Under the pieces are notes generated by a model, which worked only from the letters and a program-made list of their open reading frames with translations, did not search any database and had not been told where the DNA came from. Below, in pieces: positions 24,675 through 35,100 of a stretch of 64,000 nucleotides of DNA (positions within the stretch are counted from its first letter, which is position 1; each line of letters starts with the position of its first letter). Origin of the DNA: Photorhabdus thracensis. GTDB taxonomy: Bacteria > Pseudomonadota > Gammaproteobacteria > Enterobacterales > Enterobacteriaceae. Position numbers and translations under genes: made by a program. The stretch spans positions 2,294,001 to 2,358,000 of the forward strand of contig NZ_CP011104.1 of NCBI RefSeq assembly GCF_001010285.1. Direction: 5' to 3'.

Positions 24675-25594
24675 GGTTTCACCTGATTTATTCTCCCTGG
24701 TATTCTAGGCACTTTCATACCACCAAGAGCACCATGCTGAATCCTATTTTGTATACTATACCTGATAGCTTGATTTACTTGACTAGCAGATAATCCTGCC
24801 GATTCTAAAGAATGTTTGACAGCTTGAGTATATTGAATGTTAGTTGGTCGTTGCCCAGTAAACTCGCCACCTCTTCTATACTTATTCCAGAACTGCTCTA
24901 GAGATTTATGAGCCTCATAATGAGGAGTGCCGGGTTGCGTAAAAGCATTACCTTTTAACTTAATTGCAGCACCACTATTGGTTGGAATTACCCCCCTATA
25001 AGCGGCATCTTGGTTTAAGTGATGAGATTGCCCTGGTTGAGGATCTTTTTTCAAGCTGCCATGAGGACCTAAGGCAGGATCACCAGATGGAAACTCACAT
25101 TTCTTTGACGATAGCCCTAACGGATCGATCCAACCCGTCGGATTATGCGCGTAACTGTAAGGATTTACTCCTCCTGCTAACCCCAAAGGATCGGTGCTGA
25201 GGTAACAACCCCCTTCCGGTAAATAATACCTGAACCGGTTATAGAATAAACCACTTTCCTCATCAAACAGTTGCCCCGCGAACCGCAGGCCCGGATCCAG
25301 CGGCATGGCTTCCGGCAGCGCCAGGTTCAGCCCGTACAGCGACTGTTTCGGCTGCCGCCACACCCGCTTGCCGGCCGGGTCAAACAGCGCCAGCGGCTCA
25401 CCGGTCGGCGCACTCACCGCATACTGCGTCTCAATCGCCCCCACCACCAGGTCCACCCGGTTGTCCAGATTGAGGGTAAACTGCTGCGTCTGCTGGGCCA
25501 TCAGCTCCCAGCCGTCAAACACCAGATGGCGGATTATTTTCAGCCGCCCGTGCTGATATTCGCGGATTTCCGCCGGCACGTCGCCGTCCCACAG
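24671..25594 (-). pseudogene. Truncated rhs 3' end with tip A (SHH-type nuclease)
   Basis: The last 307 or so codons of rhs, identical to the 3' end of the complete gene at 32138-33061. It contains YD-repeat core, the DPLGLAGGVNPYSY...DPLGL boundary and the tip toxin with GQSHHLNQDAAYRG, the SHH signature of HNH/EndoVII-type toxins. There is no native start: the core breaks after the codons for LWDG, where unit 3 begins (25595). It is therefore a spare tip cassette rather than a separate effector, although internal initiation at the GTG at 25579 cannot be excluded. Confidence 0.88.
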
Positions 25595-26254
25595 GTCTGG
25601 CGTATCCCGGCATCATCATACTGACGGGTGGACTTTTCCCCCTGATTTAACAGCTTTTTTTCTGCTGCTTTTTCCTGGTTTGTTAAAGTGCATTCCAACT
25701 CGCCCCGACGGGCACCTGGCCGATGTTAGCGTATTTTTTCCCCGACGTCAGCGCCGGGTTTTGGCCCGTTTTTCCTGCCATAACCGGGTTTTATCGGGAA
25801 CCCGTGGCGGCGGGGCAGCTTGTCTGCGCCGCTGACGCGGGTTGGCCGGGTGCGGGCCGGCGAGGCCCGCAGGTGACGCTGTTCAGCAGGGAAGCCCCTG
25901 GGGGCTGCACGGGGCGGAGATGGCGAGCACGGGGACGAGCAACGAAGCGCAGCGCAGTGCGAGCCGCGCGCAGCCAGTGCAGCGGGGTTGGGGCGGGGGC
26001 AATAAACCGCGGCCAGCTTGCTGGCCTGCCTTCCGGGCTGTTGACCTTAACGGACTGACTGACAACGGTTTAAGGCAGATTTTCGCCCCGGAGCCGCCAG
26101 GGAGGGCGGCGACTGCGGCGGTGGGTTTTGGCACCGCGGCTGACAGCAGCGGGCGCAGCCCGGTGCGCCTCTGGGGCTGAGAAGCTCAACCCGGCGGCCA
26201 GCCGCTCACCGTTGTTGAGGTGGCCGCGCAGCGCCCTGCGGTGGGCGGCGCCGA
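25595..26254. other. GC-rich, hairpin-rich non-coding segment of unit 3
   Basis: Homologous to 8898-9558 and 18122-18788. The central 400 bases are nearly identical to unit 1, including GCGGGCC/GGCCCGC. The loop of CCAGC/GCTGG is TT as in unit 2. The leftmost portion (GGTCTGGCGTATCCCGGC) is a diverged form of the shared end. Confidence 0.6.
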
Positions 26255-26315
26255 CATAATGTGCCGTTAAGCGTTGTGGGCCGTGCAGGCCCATTTCGCT
26301 TAATGCCACATTATG
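26255..26315. repeat. 61-bp interrupted palindrome of unit 3
   Basis: Same palindrome as unit 1 (TTAAGCG/CGCTTAA arms), but the sequence to its right (TTGAATGGCGGC) is that of unit 2. The switch between the two lineages therefore falls inside the right arm, between about 26301 and 26317. Confidence 0.85.
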
Positions 26316-26512
26316 TTGAATGGCGGCTGACCGGCAACGAGAGTTGCAGAGGAAGACGAGGCTTAATGCCGGGCGGCCGTCATTTACCGCCGGCACTCAG
26401 CAGGTGGGCAGGCAGTCTGTGCGCAGGGATGCGCGCAGTCTGCCTTTCACTGCACCCCACACGCTCACAGGGAACCGGCTAACATCAAAGACTGTCCGGC
26501 AACACAGGGCGT

Positions 26513-27544
26513 TCAGTCCAACTTCGGGTTGGCCGGCTTATCACTCTCCGCCTGCGGGTTGTCTGACGGTGTTTTCTGTTCGGGCTTCCGTTCTGCCGGG
26601 TGCGTCTGCTCATGCACTTTCTTTAAGTGACCGATTGCCACCCGTGTATAGATTTGCGTGGTTTCCAGACTCGCATGCCCTAATATCGCCTGGATATGTC
26701 GGGTATCGGCCCCGTTGTCCAGCATTTGCGTGGCCATTGAATGTCGGAACAGGTGACAGGCCCCGGCTTTCTCCAGTTGCGCTTTTTGGCGAATACTGGC
26801 GCCCGTCAGTTGGGTGAGTCTGTCGCGTGACATCTGCCGGCCATTGAGGGTGATAAACAGGTGGCCGCTGTCATGGCGGTGGGCCAGTCGCGGCCGCACG
26901 CTGTCAAGGTAGCGTTGTAACCAGTGCAGGGCCTGTTCCCCGATGGGCACCACCCGGTCTTTACGGCCTTTGCCCTGTCTCACCAGCAGTACGCCGCGCC
27001 CGAAGTCGATGTCGCTTAACCGCAGATTGGACAGTTCCATCCGCCGGATACCGCTGCTCCACAGCACTTCGAGGATGGCCCGGTTTCTTAAGCCGGTCGG
27101 CCTGTTGATATCAATGGCCTGTAATACCGTCTGTGTTTCGTCCTCGCTTAGCACCTGAGCAGGCAGGCGTTTGTCTCTTCGGGGCAACACCAGTTCCTCG
27201 GCCGGGTTATACAGGATGTATTGGCGTTGTCGCAGCCAGCGGAACCAGACTCTGAGGTCACTCAGCCGTTTTGACTGTGTGCTCACGGCCAGCGTGTTGC
27301 CGTCGGCTTTACGATAGGCTCTCAGCCAGGACTGATAACTTTCCAGTAACGGCGGGCTGACTTGCGGGGCGGACATGACCCCCCGGGCCTCACACCAGTT
27401 AACGAACGGCAACAGCCGTTCCTGATAGCCGGTCAGCGTCCAGACGCTGTAGTGTCTGGCGGTCAGGCAATCCAGATAGGCTTTAAGCTGCTGGCGTAAT
27501 GTGGTGAGATGAGCGGGGCGTGTAGAAGCGATGGTCTGAGTCAT
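26513..27544 (-). CDS. Tyrosine recombinase, single core-binding domain, unit 3
   Basis: Encodes exactly the same 343-residue protein as the gene at 19046, with the same ACAGGAAA ribosome-binding site before the ATG at 27544. Catalytic Arg, Lys, HxxR, His and Tyr are all present. Two identical recombinases may act on both unit copies. Confidence 0.9.
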   Translation of the reverse strand: MTQTIASTRPAHLTTLRQQLKAYLDCLTARHYSVWTLTGYQERLLPFVNWCEARGVMSAPQVSPPLLESYQSWLRAYRKADGNTLAVSTQSKRLSDLRVWFRWLRQRQYILYNPAEELVLPRRDKRLPAQVLSEDETQTVLQAIDINRPTGLRNRAILEVLWSSGIRRMELSNLRLSDIDFGRGVLLVRQGKGRKDRVVPIGEQALHWLQRYLDSVRPRLAHRHDSGHLFITLNGRQMSRDRLTQLTGASIRQKAQLEKAGACHLFRHSMATQMLDNGADTRHIQAILGHASLETTQIYTRVAIGHLKKVHEQTHPAERKPEQKTPSDNPQAESDKPANPKLD

Positions 27545-27654
27545 GACGGGGTTTCCTGTAAGGTACATGGATTGTTGTTATGGGGTAATCATTGACTACG
27601 ATACGATGCGGTTTTTCTTTATTGCCTGCCGGAACAGTGCTTTTTCCTTTACCC

Positions 27655-27770
27655 CGACCGGTTTAGCGTCGGGGCCTTGTATAGCCTGCATTTGGGTGGA
27701 TTTATACTGCCCGACCAGCCCACGACCTGCACCCGACAGGCGTGCGACCGTCTGAGTGATAACCCCGACC
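27655..27770 (+). repeat. Iteron-like array, CGAC core, unit 3
   Basis: Duplicate of the array at 20188. CGAC at 27655, 27712, 27723, 27734, 27745 and 27766. Confidence 0.8.
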
Positions 27771-27792
27771 GGATGGAATCATACGCCGACTT

Positions 27793-30519
27793 TTAGGGCG
27801 CTATCAGGCCGCACAGGTGCGCCGTGTCGTTATCTTCACCGTCGAACAGCAGTTCATAGACGAACGTCAGTCCGCGACGGTGCAACAGCAGGTATTCCAT
27901 TTCGACCAGCCGTGACAGATGGATTTTTAGCTGGGTATCGCCCCATTGGATGGCGTCACGCAACAGTTTGCGGGTGAACAGCCACTCATGGCGCGGCTGC
28001 CCGCTGGCTTTTACCCAGGCTTGTATCAGCAGCAACAGTTTCCGGGTCTGGGGCGGCATCTCATCCAGTGTGCGGCCTAATATCTCGTGGGCCAGCCGGT
28101 TTGCTAAGCTAATATCGTCTTTAGTCACCTCGATATATTCAAGCCGTTTGCCCCGATGTTCCGCGGTCTTCACCTCGCGCTGGTGCTGATGCAGCAGGGC
28201 GATACTTTGTATCAGGGTGAGATATTTCATGTGGTCGCGTCGGGTGCGGGTTTTATCGCTCATGAACGTTAACTGTGAGGCATAAGGGTTAACCACATTC
28301 AGCGGGCGCAACAGCCGCTGGGCGTTTTGATGCAGGTCGGTGATATACGCCTTTTCATTCTCGGCCAGTAAGCCTGCCAGCGTCTGTTTATGGCGCTGTA
28401 AGGCGTGGATAGCTTCGGTCTGTTCCCGGGATTCGTTCACGGTTAGCACCAGACAGCGGTTTAGCAGCTCTTCATCGACATCTATTGCGGTGGTGGTGAG
28501 CATCAGCATCACCGGCCCTTTCACCGTGTACTGTTTGGTCACCAGATTCCCGCTGGCGTCATCTTTACCGGTGCTGGCAATGGTCAGTTCGCCATCACTT
28601 TGTAACAGCTTAAGCGCATAGGCGGCCTGCCGCACCCCTTCTTCTTCGGCTATCGCGAGTATCTTGTGTTGGAGATTGGTTTCCCCCAGATAGAACAGAC
28701 TCTGGCCGGTCATGGCGCTGTATTGCAGGCGTTCCTCTGCCGGTATCAGATTGAGGACGGCATCCATCAGTGAGCTTTTTCCGGCTGCGCTGCTGCTTTG
28801 TATCAGCACGGCCAGCGGACGGTCCAGTTTGCGGCTGACGGCGGCTAAGTAACCGGCCAGCAGGTTAGTGCTTTCCCCCACCACGCCACAGGCGGCTAAA
28901 TCAGCGGTGATTCGCTCACTCAGTTGCGGGTCTTGCAGCAGCGCCAGCGCCGCTGCCCGTTGGGCTTCACTGAGTTCAGGTTGAGATTGAGTGGCTGTCT
29001 GTTCACCGGCACGGGCCTGTTGACACTGTTCCAGTACCAGCAACACCTGTCCCAGCGCCCGGCGCAGGTCACCTTCGGCCAGCCCGAGTTCGGTGGCCGC
29101 CAGCCGCGCATACCCGCCCCGGCTGCGGGCGTTCATCATGTCCACGCTGTCGGCGAACATCACGCCGCTGTCGGTATCAATCACCTGCGCATTGACTTTC
29201 ATGACTGCTGCCCCGGCTCTGACCTGAGCCAGCCCGCGAACACACCAGCGCAGCGGGCCCAGTGAGATGATAATTTCGCCGTTTGGCCCGGTCTCCCAGA
29301 CGACTCCGGGCAAAGACAGCGGTTTTGTTGCCCGCTCAGCGGCTAAAGCAACAGGGGGTTCCGTTGCCGGGGACGGCGGCGCTGCCGGTGCGACCGGTGC
29401 TTCGGTATCGGTTTCCTGCGCCGGGTCATACATCGGCACCGCGCCATCCAGCAATAACCCGAATGCCGGTTCGGGCTCGGCGACCTGACACAGATAGCCG
29501 TTGGCATCCATGCCCTCGGGGAACACCACCCGGAACACGGTAATGCCGGTGGCGGTCAGGTCTGCGGCCAGTTTCACCGCCGCCTCATTGCCGGCGGGGT
29601 CATTATCGAAGGCAATCAGCACCTGCCTGACCTGATGCCGTTGCAGTGCCTGCCAGTGGTCGGGGGTAAAGCCATTGACGCCGTAGGCAGCGGTCACGTT
29701 ACGGTATCCCGCCACCCAGAACGACATGGCATCGATTAATGATTCACACAGGATAAGCGATTTGGACGCTATCATGGCGGCTTCATTCCACACGCCGCGG
29801 TGCTCGCCGGGCAGGTAGAGATGTTTCGGGGTACCCGCCCGCAGGCGCTGGATGATTTTCCGGCCATAGATTTCCTGTACCTGCCCGTGGTTGTCGAGTA
29901 CCGGTATCACGAGCGAGCCGCTAAAGTGTTCGTGACCTGACGCTCGCATCAGGCCCACCGCTTGCAACCGGGCCCGGATAGCGGCCCCGGTTTTCAGTTG
30001 TTTCTCCGGCAGCCGGTAAGCCAGAGTTCGGTTGGCAAAGCCGGGCTTAAAACCGGCGACTAATTCGGGATGATGTAACCGGCGTTTTTCCAGATAGGCC
30101 ACGGCTTCCGTGGCGTTCAGCAGCGTATGATGGTAAAACTCCACCACCCGGCTGAGCAGCGCCTGCCGTCCGGCTTCGTCTTCGGCCAGTACGGTGGGTT
30201 CATTCGGCTGAACCAGCGGCGCGACAGCCGGATTATTCCCCAGCGTGCCGCGCAGGTGCTCTGCCGCCCGCCGCAGGCTCAGGCGTTCGGTTTTCATCAC
30301 CCAGTCCAGCACTGAACCGCCAGTGTTGCAGCCAAAACAGTGATAGAGGTTTTTTTCCGGGCTGAGGACCATTGACGGGGTTTTCTCCTCATGGAACGGG
30401 CACAGCAGCACGTAATCTTTGCCGCGTTTAATCAGCTTGTGGCCCTGTTGTTCCGCCACGGCCACTAAGGAGACGGCTGTTTTCAGGTGCTGCAATTCTG
30501 CTTCCGGGATGCGTGCCAT
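27793..30519 (-). CDS. Primase-helicase (CHC2, Toprim, AAA+), unit 3
   Basis: Identical in protein sequence to the 908-residue product at 20326: CHC2 zinc ribbon, Toprim domain, P-loop near residue 580 and a C-terminal winged-helix-like region. The start at 30519 follows AAGGAAC. No decay is seen, in keeping with a very recent duplication. Confidence 0.85.
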   Translation of the reverse strand: MARIPEAELQHLKTAVSLVAVAEQQGHKLIKRGKDYVLLCPFHEEKTPSMVLSPEKNLYHCFGCNTGGSVLDWVMKTERLSLRRAAEHLRGTLGNNPAVAPLVQPNEPTVLAEDEAGRQALLSRVVEFYHHTLLNATEAVAYLEKRRLHHPELVAGFKPGFANRTLAYRLPEKQLKTGAAIRARLQAVGLMRASGHEHFSGSLVIPVLDNHGQVQEIYGRKIIQRLRAGTPKHLYLPGEHRGVWNEAAMIASKSLILCESLIDAMSFWVAGYRNVTAAYGVNGFTPDHWQALQRHQVRQVLIAFDNDPAGNEAAVKLAADLTATGITVFRVVFPEGMDANGYLCQVAEPEPAFGLLLDGAVPMYDPAQETDTEAPVAPAAPPSPATEPPVALAAERATKPLSLPGVVWETGPNGEIIISLGPLRWCVRGLAQVRAGAAVMKVNAQVIDTDSGVMFADSVDMMNARSRGGYARLAATELGLAEGDLRRALGQVLLVLEQCQQARAGEQTATQSQPELSEAQRAAALALLQDPQLSERITADLAACGVVGESTNLLAGYLAAVSRKLDRPLAVLIQSSSAAGKSSLMDAVLNLIPAEERLQYSAMTGQSLFYLGETNLQHKILAIAEEEGVRQAAYALKLLQSDGELTIASTGKDDASGNLVTKQYTVKGPVMLMLTTTAIDVDEELLNRCLVLTVNESREQTEAIHALQRHKQTLAGLLAENEKAYITDLHQNAQRLLRPLNVVNPYASQLTFMSDKTRTRRDHMKYLTLIQSIALLHQHQREVKTAEHRGKRLEYIEVTKDDISLANRLAHEILGRTLDEMPPQTRKLLLLIQAWVKASGQPRHEWLFTRKLLRDAIQWGDTQLKIHLSRLVEMEYLLLHRRGLTFVYELLFDGEDNDTAHLCGLIAP

Positions 30520-30540
30520 AAAAATGTTCCTTTTAAAACC

Positions 30541-30569
30541 TTGTCAATGCTCTATATAGATACTATTAT
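30541..30569 (+). promoter_or_regulatory. Sigma-70-type promoter for the regulator operon, unit 3
   Basis: TTGTCA at 30541-30546, TATTAT at 30564-30569, 17-base spacer. Copy of the unit 2 promoter. Confidence 0.75.
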
Positions 30570-30619
30570 ATGTCCTATAAAGGTTATTTAGTCAAGTCTA
30601 TTCGGAACAGGGGGAGATA

Positions 30620-30988
30620 ATGGAAGCCATCACGACTGATAAAGGAACATTCTGGATGAGCTTTTCTGCCCGTTTTCTGCAACTGCGTAAGCAACAAGGA
30701 CTGACTCAGCCCCAGATGGCTGACAAGGTGGGGATACATCTGACACAAGTTCGTCGCTATGAATCTGGTGAGGCTCAACCCTCTTTAGACATTCTTAAAC
30801 GTATTGCTGTTACGTTTAATGTTTCGGCTGACTGGCTGATATTTGAGGAGGGCGAGCGGGAGCCGCAGGACGAACTTAAGCTCAAGTTTGAGGCGGTTAA
30901 ACAGATGGATGAGGAAGAACGACGCTCTGTGACCTCAGTTTTGGATGCCATGATTTTAAAACATCAGGCAAAGCGGTTACTGAGCTGA
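30620..30988 (+). CDS. Cro/CI-type HTH transcriptional regulator, unit 3
   Basis: Same 122-residue protein as at 23153, with the HTH_3 domain and acidic tail. With two identical copies, dosage of this regulator is doubled relative to the unit 1 regulator. Confidence 0.87.
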   Translation: MEAITTDKGTFWMSFSARFLQLRKQQGLTQPQMADKVGIHLTQVRRYESGEAQPSLDILKRIAVTFNVSADWLIFEEGEREPQDELKLKFEAVKQMDEEERRSVTSVLDAMILKHQAKRLLS

Positions 30989-31065
30989 CTTGATTTAACG
31001 CGGCGCTGAGGTGCTACAACACCCCGGTGCCGCTCACCACAAGCAACTAATAAGGGTAGTTAATT

Positions 31066-31386
31066 ATGGCTAAGGCGCATTCTAAAGCAGAAGCGGCGAT
31101 AAATAAAGCTGTGAAAACAGAACGTTATTACACGGTGGGCTATGTGCCGAACGGGAACAGGGTTAGCAACGCCACCCCGGCGATACATCTGAAGGGGCAG
31201 TGGCTGAGACAGGCGGGATTTAATACTGGCGGCCAGATTACGGTGAAGGTGATGGACGGTTGTCTGGTGCTGATTCCAGAGAGTGAAGCCACGCAACAAC
31301 AGCATCAGCAGTACCAGCGGCAACAGGCCCAACTGCGGGAGATTAAGCAGCAGATGCAGGCGCTGATAACCGGTTTTGCGGGTTAA
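31066..31386 (+). CDS. SymE-like protein (SpoVT/AbrB-fold), unit 3
   Basis: Same 106-residue protein as at 23599. It is the third SymE-like gene in 16 kb. In each case the order is HTH gene, SymE-like gene, 65-residue gene. Confidence 0.8.
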   Translation: MAKAHSKAEAAINKAVKTERYYTVGYVPNGNRVSNATPAIHLKGQWLRQAGFNTGGQITVKVMDGCLVLIPESEATQQQHQQYQRQQAQLREIKQQMQALITGFAG

Positions 31387-31400
31387 GGGGAGAACATGAG

Positions 31401-31598
31401 ATGACGATAGCGATTGAACATTTACAGGACATTCAGTTAACCCACCTTGAAGCGCTGGCCTTAGCCCAACTGGTTAAGCGGCTGAGCTGGGCGGAGATAC
31501 GCGCCTGTGCCGTGAATGACGAGGAGGCGTATCAGATTAAGGATGCGATCTCTAAGCTCCAATCTGCTCTAGCGTACAGTGGGTATACCCCAAGATAG
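31401..31598 (+). CDS. Conserved 65-residue protein of the unit, unit 3
   Basis: Same protein as at 23934; function unknown. It ends 12 bases before the terminator stem. Confidence 0.8.
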   Translation: MTIAIEHLQDIQLTHLEALALAQLVKRLSWAEIRACAVNDEEAYQIKDAISKLQSALAYSGYTPR

Positions 31599-31609
31599 AT
31601 CATAAATAA

Positions 31610-31641
31610 GGCCGGAAGATCACGGGGATCTTTCCGGCTTT
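31610..31641. terminator. Bidirectional terminator at the right end of unit 3
   Basis: Same GGCCGGAAGATC/GATCTTTCCGGCTTT stem as in unit 2. It should also end transcription of the T6SS/rhs/immunity transcript from the minus strand. Confidence 0.85.
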
Positions 31642-31664
31642 ACCAATTTTTATTTCTAATAGTA

Positions 31665-32141
31665 TTAGTAAACTATTAGATTTCCATTAGGCCATTCCCC
31701 ATCCCAGCCACAAGGGAGGTGACCACTTTCATATACTTCAATTAACTTTTCAAAGAATAGAGGTTTTTTCAATTTATCCTTATATGTGTCTTCTATTAAG
31801 TAATGGACGATATCCCAACTAACGCATTGAGATAAAATTAAAGTATCAAATCCATCTATATCGGGAATCTTTTTAACTACTTCTTTCTCAAGGAAATTTT
31901 TGGCATCTTTAGCTATATTGTTCCAATTTTGGAATACAATTGAATGATTTATTGCTAAAAAGCCAGATATATCATTGGCTGCTTCTAGTGTTACATCTTC
32001 CCATTCTGGAGCAGAAATATATTGATTTGCATCACTCGAACTTTTTACCATCTTAATGCCGGGTATATTTAATTGATTTCCTACATTAGAAAACCAATCT
32101 ATAGACAAAAGCCTGTTTATTGAATGACTAGATATTTTCAT
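31665..32141 (-). CDS. Putative immunity protein for Rhs tip A (right copy)
   Basis: Same 158-residue protein as at 24198, here directly after the complete rhs gene with a four-base ATGA overlap. This is the copy expected to protect the cell from its own full-length Rhs effector. The family is not recognised. Confidence 0.7.
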   Translation of the reverse strand: MKISSHSINRLLSIDWFSNVGNQLNIPGIKMVKSSSDANQYISAPEWEDVTLEAANDISGFLAINHSIVFQNWNNIAKDAKNFLEKEVVKKIPDIDGFDTLILSQCVSWDIVHYLIEDTYKDKLKKPLFFEKLIEVYESGHLPCGWDGEWPNGNLIVY

Positions 32142-35100
32142 GGTTTCACCTGATTTATTCTCCCTGGTATTCTAGGCACTTTCATACCACCAAGAGCACC
32201 ATGCTGAATCCTATTTTGTATACTATACCTGATAGCTTGATTTACTTGACTAGCAGATAATCCTGCCGATTCTAAAGAATGTTTGACAGCTTGAGTATAT
32301 TGAATGTTAGTTGGTCGTTGCCCAGTAAACTCGCCACCTCTTCTATACTTATTCCAGAACTGCTCTAGAGATTTATGAGCCTCATAATGAGGAGTGCCGG
32401 GTTGCGTAAAAGCATTACCTTTTAACTTAATTGCAGCACCACTATTGGTTGGAATTACCCCCCTATAAGCGGCATCTTGGTTTAAGTGATGAGATTGCCC
32501 TGGTTGAGGATCTTTTTTCAAGCTGCCATGAGGACCTAAGGCAGGATCACCAGATGGAAACTCACATTTCTTTGACGATAGCCCTAACGGATCGATCCAA
32601 CCCGTCGGATTATGCGCGTAACTGTAAGGATTTACTCCTCCTGCTAACCCCAAAGGATCGGTGCTGAGGTAACAACCCCCTTCCGGTAAATAATACCTGA
32701 ACCGGTTATAGAATAAACCACTTTCCTCATCAAACAGTTGCCCCGCGAACCGCAGGCCCGGATCCAGCGGCATGGCTTCCGGCAGCGCCAGGTTCAGCCC
32801 GTACAGCGACTGTTTCGGCTGCCGCCACACCCGCTTGCCGGCCGGGTCAAACAGCGCCAGCGGCTCACCGGTCGGCGCACTCACCGCATACTGCGTCTCA
32901 ATCGCCCCCACCACCAGGTCCACCCGGTTGTCCAGATTGAGGGTAAACTGCTGCGTCTGCTGGGCCATCAGCTCCCAGCCGTCAAACACCAGATGGCGGA
33001 TTATTTTCAGCCGCCCGTGCTGATATTCGCGGATTTCCGCCGGCACGTCGCCGTCCCACAGATACGTGGTCAGCTTACCGGTCTGGATACAGCGCTTTTC
33101 GGTGCGCCGCCCAAAAGCATCATAACGATATTCCCACCGGTGGCCGTCCGGAGTGATAAGGCCGGTCAGCTGGTTCTGGCTGTTCCAGCGGTATTTCGTC
33201 AGCGCCAGCCGGTGGCCTTCGGCTAAGAACTGTTTCTCTTTCAGGCGACCGGCCAGGTCGTAAACAAACCGGTGTGAACCCACCCAGTTCAGGCGGTGAC
33301 CCGCCTGGTAGAGGGTTTCCCCCATAATCTCCTGCACCCCGTCGAACCGCCGGGCGGGGTAACCCGTTGCATCATATTGATAATGCTCGCGCAGGTTCTG
33401 CCCGTCACTGACCGAGACCACCTGGCCGTTGCCGTTAAGGCGGTAGCGCAGCTGCTGCCCGTCATCACTGGCCGCGGTCAGGTTCAGCGCGGCATCATAG
33501 TCATACTGGCGCGCCAGGCGGGCATAGGCCGGTTCGCTCATCTCCGCCAGTTCAGCCGGCCGGAAAAGGTGGGGGTTGCAGCCCGCCCGCTGTGCCGTCA
33601 GTAACCCCATCAGGTTATACTGCTGGCGCACAATGAAGCCGCTGTCGGTGTAACGACCGGTGTCCCGTCCCGCCTCATCCCGCGCCACTGTCAGGGGCGG
33701 CTGGTTGTCTAAGGTCAGCCCGGTCAGTTCCCCGGCCCGGTTAACCTGTATCCGGCTTTGCCAGTGTCCGGGCTGGGTTTGTCCGGCAAATCGTGACGGC
33801 CCGGCTGCCGGTGCGGTTTCTCCGGTGAACAGCTGCCGTTCGACGGTGCGGTTATCCGGGTAGTGACGCTGAATTTCCCCGTGCGGCTGGATTTCCCGCA
33901 CTATCCGGTCCTGGTCGTCGTATTCAAACTGTAAGGTGCTGTCCGGGGCGTCAACCCGCCGCAGCCGTCCGGCGATATCATACTGGTAACGGGTGGTGCC
34001 CTCCGGGGTATGCAGGGCGGTGAGGCGCTGTGCCGCGTCATAGTCATAACGGGTGACGGTCTCTTCCCCGTCCCGCTTTTCAATGCAGTTCCCCGACAGG
34101 TCATAACGGTAGTGCCAGCGGGTGCCGGCGTAATCCTGCTCGGTGATAACCCGGCCCTCCGCATCCAGCGTGTAACTGTAGGTTTCCCCCATCGGGTTAA
34201 TCACCTGCGTCAGTTGCAGGGTATCGGCATCATAGCGGTACTGCCAGCGATGGCCTTCGCCGTCCCGGCGGGCCACCGGCAGGTCAAACGGGCCGTATTC
34301 CACCTGCCAGGCCACCCCGCGCGCATCGGTCCAGCGGGTCAGGTTGCCGTGACGGTCATGGTCAAAATGTTCCGGGTGGTTGTCGGGCCGGTCGCTGACG
34401 GCCACCCGGTGATGCCGGTCGTAACGCCAGCGCCACAGTGCCCCGGCGGCGGTCAGGCTGCGCAGCCGGTCCTGGCTGTCATAGCCCAGGCTGACGGTGC
34501 GGTTCTCTTCATCAAACAGCCTGACCAGTCGCTGCCGGGTATCATATTCCCGGGTGCGGCGGTTGCCGTCCGTGTCTTCTTCCACGGTCACCAGCCCGAA
34601 GGCATTGCGGGTCAGGGTGGTTTTCCGGCCATCCGGGGCAATAAATCCGGCGGGCTGGCCCTGTTCATCATACAGTGGCAGCCAGGTCCGGTGCAGCGGG
34701 TCGGTCATGCCGGTCAGGCGCAGGTCGGTATCATAGCTGTATTGCCAGCGGGCGCCGGTTGCATCGGTGAAGGATGTCACCCGGCCGGTCTCGGCCAGGT
34801 AGGTCAGGGTCAGGGTTTCCCCCTGCGGTAATACCTGTTGGACCAGATTACCCCAGTCATCATAGTCATAGCGGGTCACACTGCCGCCGGGCGTGTGGAT
34901 TTCCGTGACCTGCTGCTGGTCGTTGTAATGCCAGACGGTGGTGTGCCCCTGCGGGGTCGTGGCGCGGGTGAGGCCGGGGGCGTAGTCCAGGTGGACCGGG
35001 TAGAAGCCGCCGGCGCCCACGCTGTCGGTACAGCGCCCCTGTTTATCATAACGGTAATCCACCCAGGTCTGGTCACCGTCAGACCAGCGGCTTATCAGGC

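Larger units (their letters stand above)
18834..25594. repeat. Left copy of a 6761-bp tandem duplication
   Basis: Corresponds to 26301-33061 at an offset of 7467. Every protein encoded in the two copies is identical over the shared length, and the junctions are sharp: the left edge inside the palindrome, the right edge inside the rhs core after CCCACAG. It covers unit 2 from the palindrome onward, the immunity gene and the 3' end of rhs with tip A. Confidence 0.93.
25595..31641. mobile_element. Rhs-associated integrase/primase mobile unit 3 (mosaic)
   Basis: Right of 26301 it is a copy of unit 2. The left 706 bp instead follow unit 1 in the segment before the palindrome and differ from both units in the outermost 250 bases. 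Its left junction lies within the rhs core (after CCCACAG), not at DPLGL as in units 1 and 2. Gene content is as in unit 2. Confidence 0.8.
26301..33061. repeat. Right copy of the 6761-bp tandem duplication
   Basis: Matches 18834-25594. The right boundary lies in the core of the complete rhs gene. The complete rhs probably gave rise to the truncated copy, because only this side continues into intact rhs. Confidence 0.93.
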
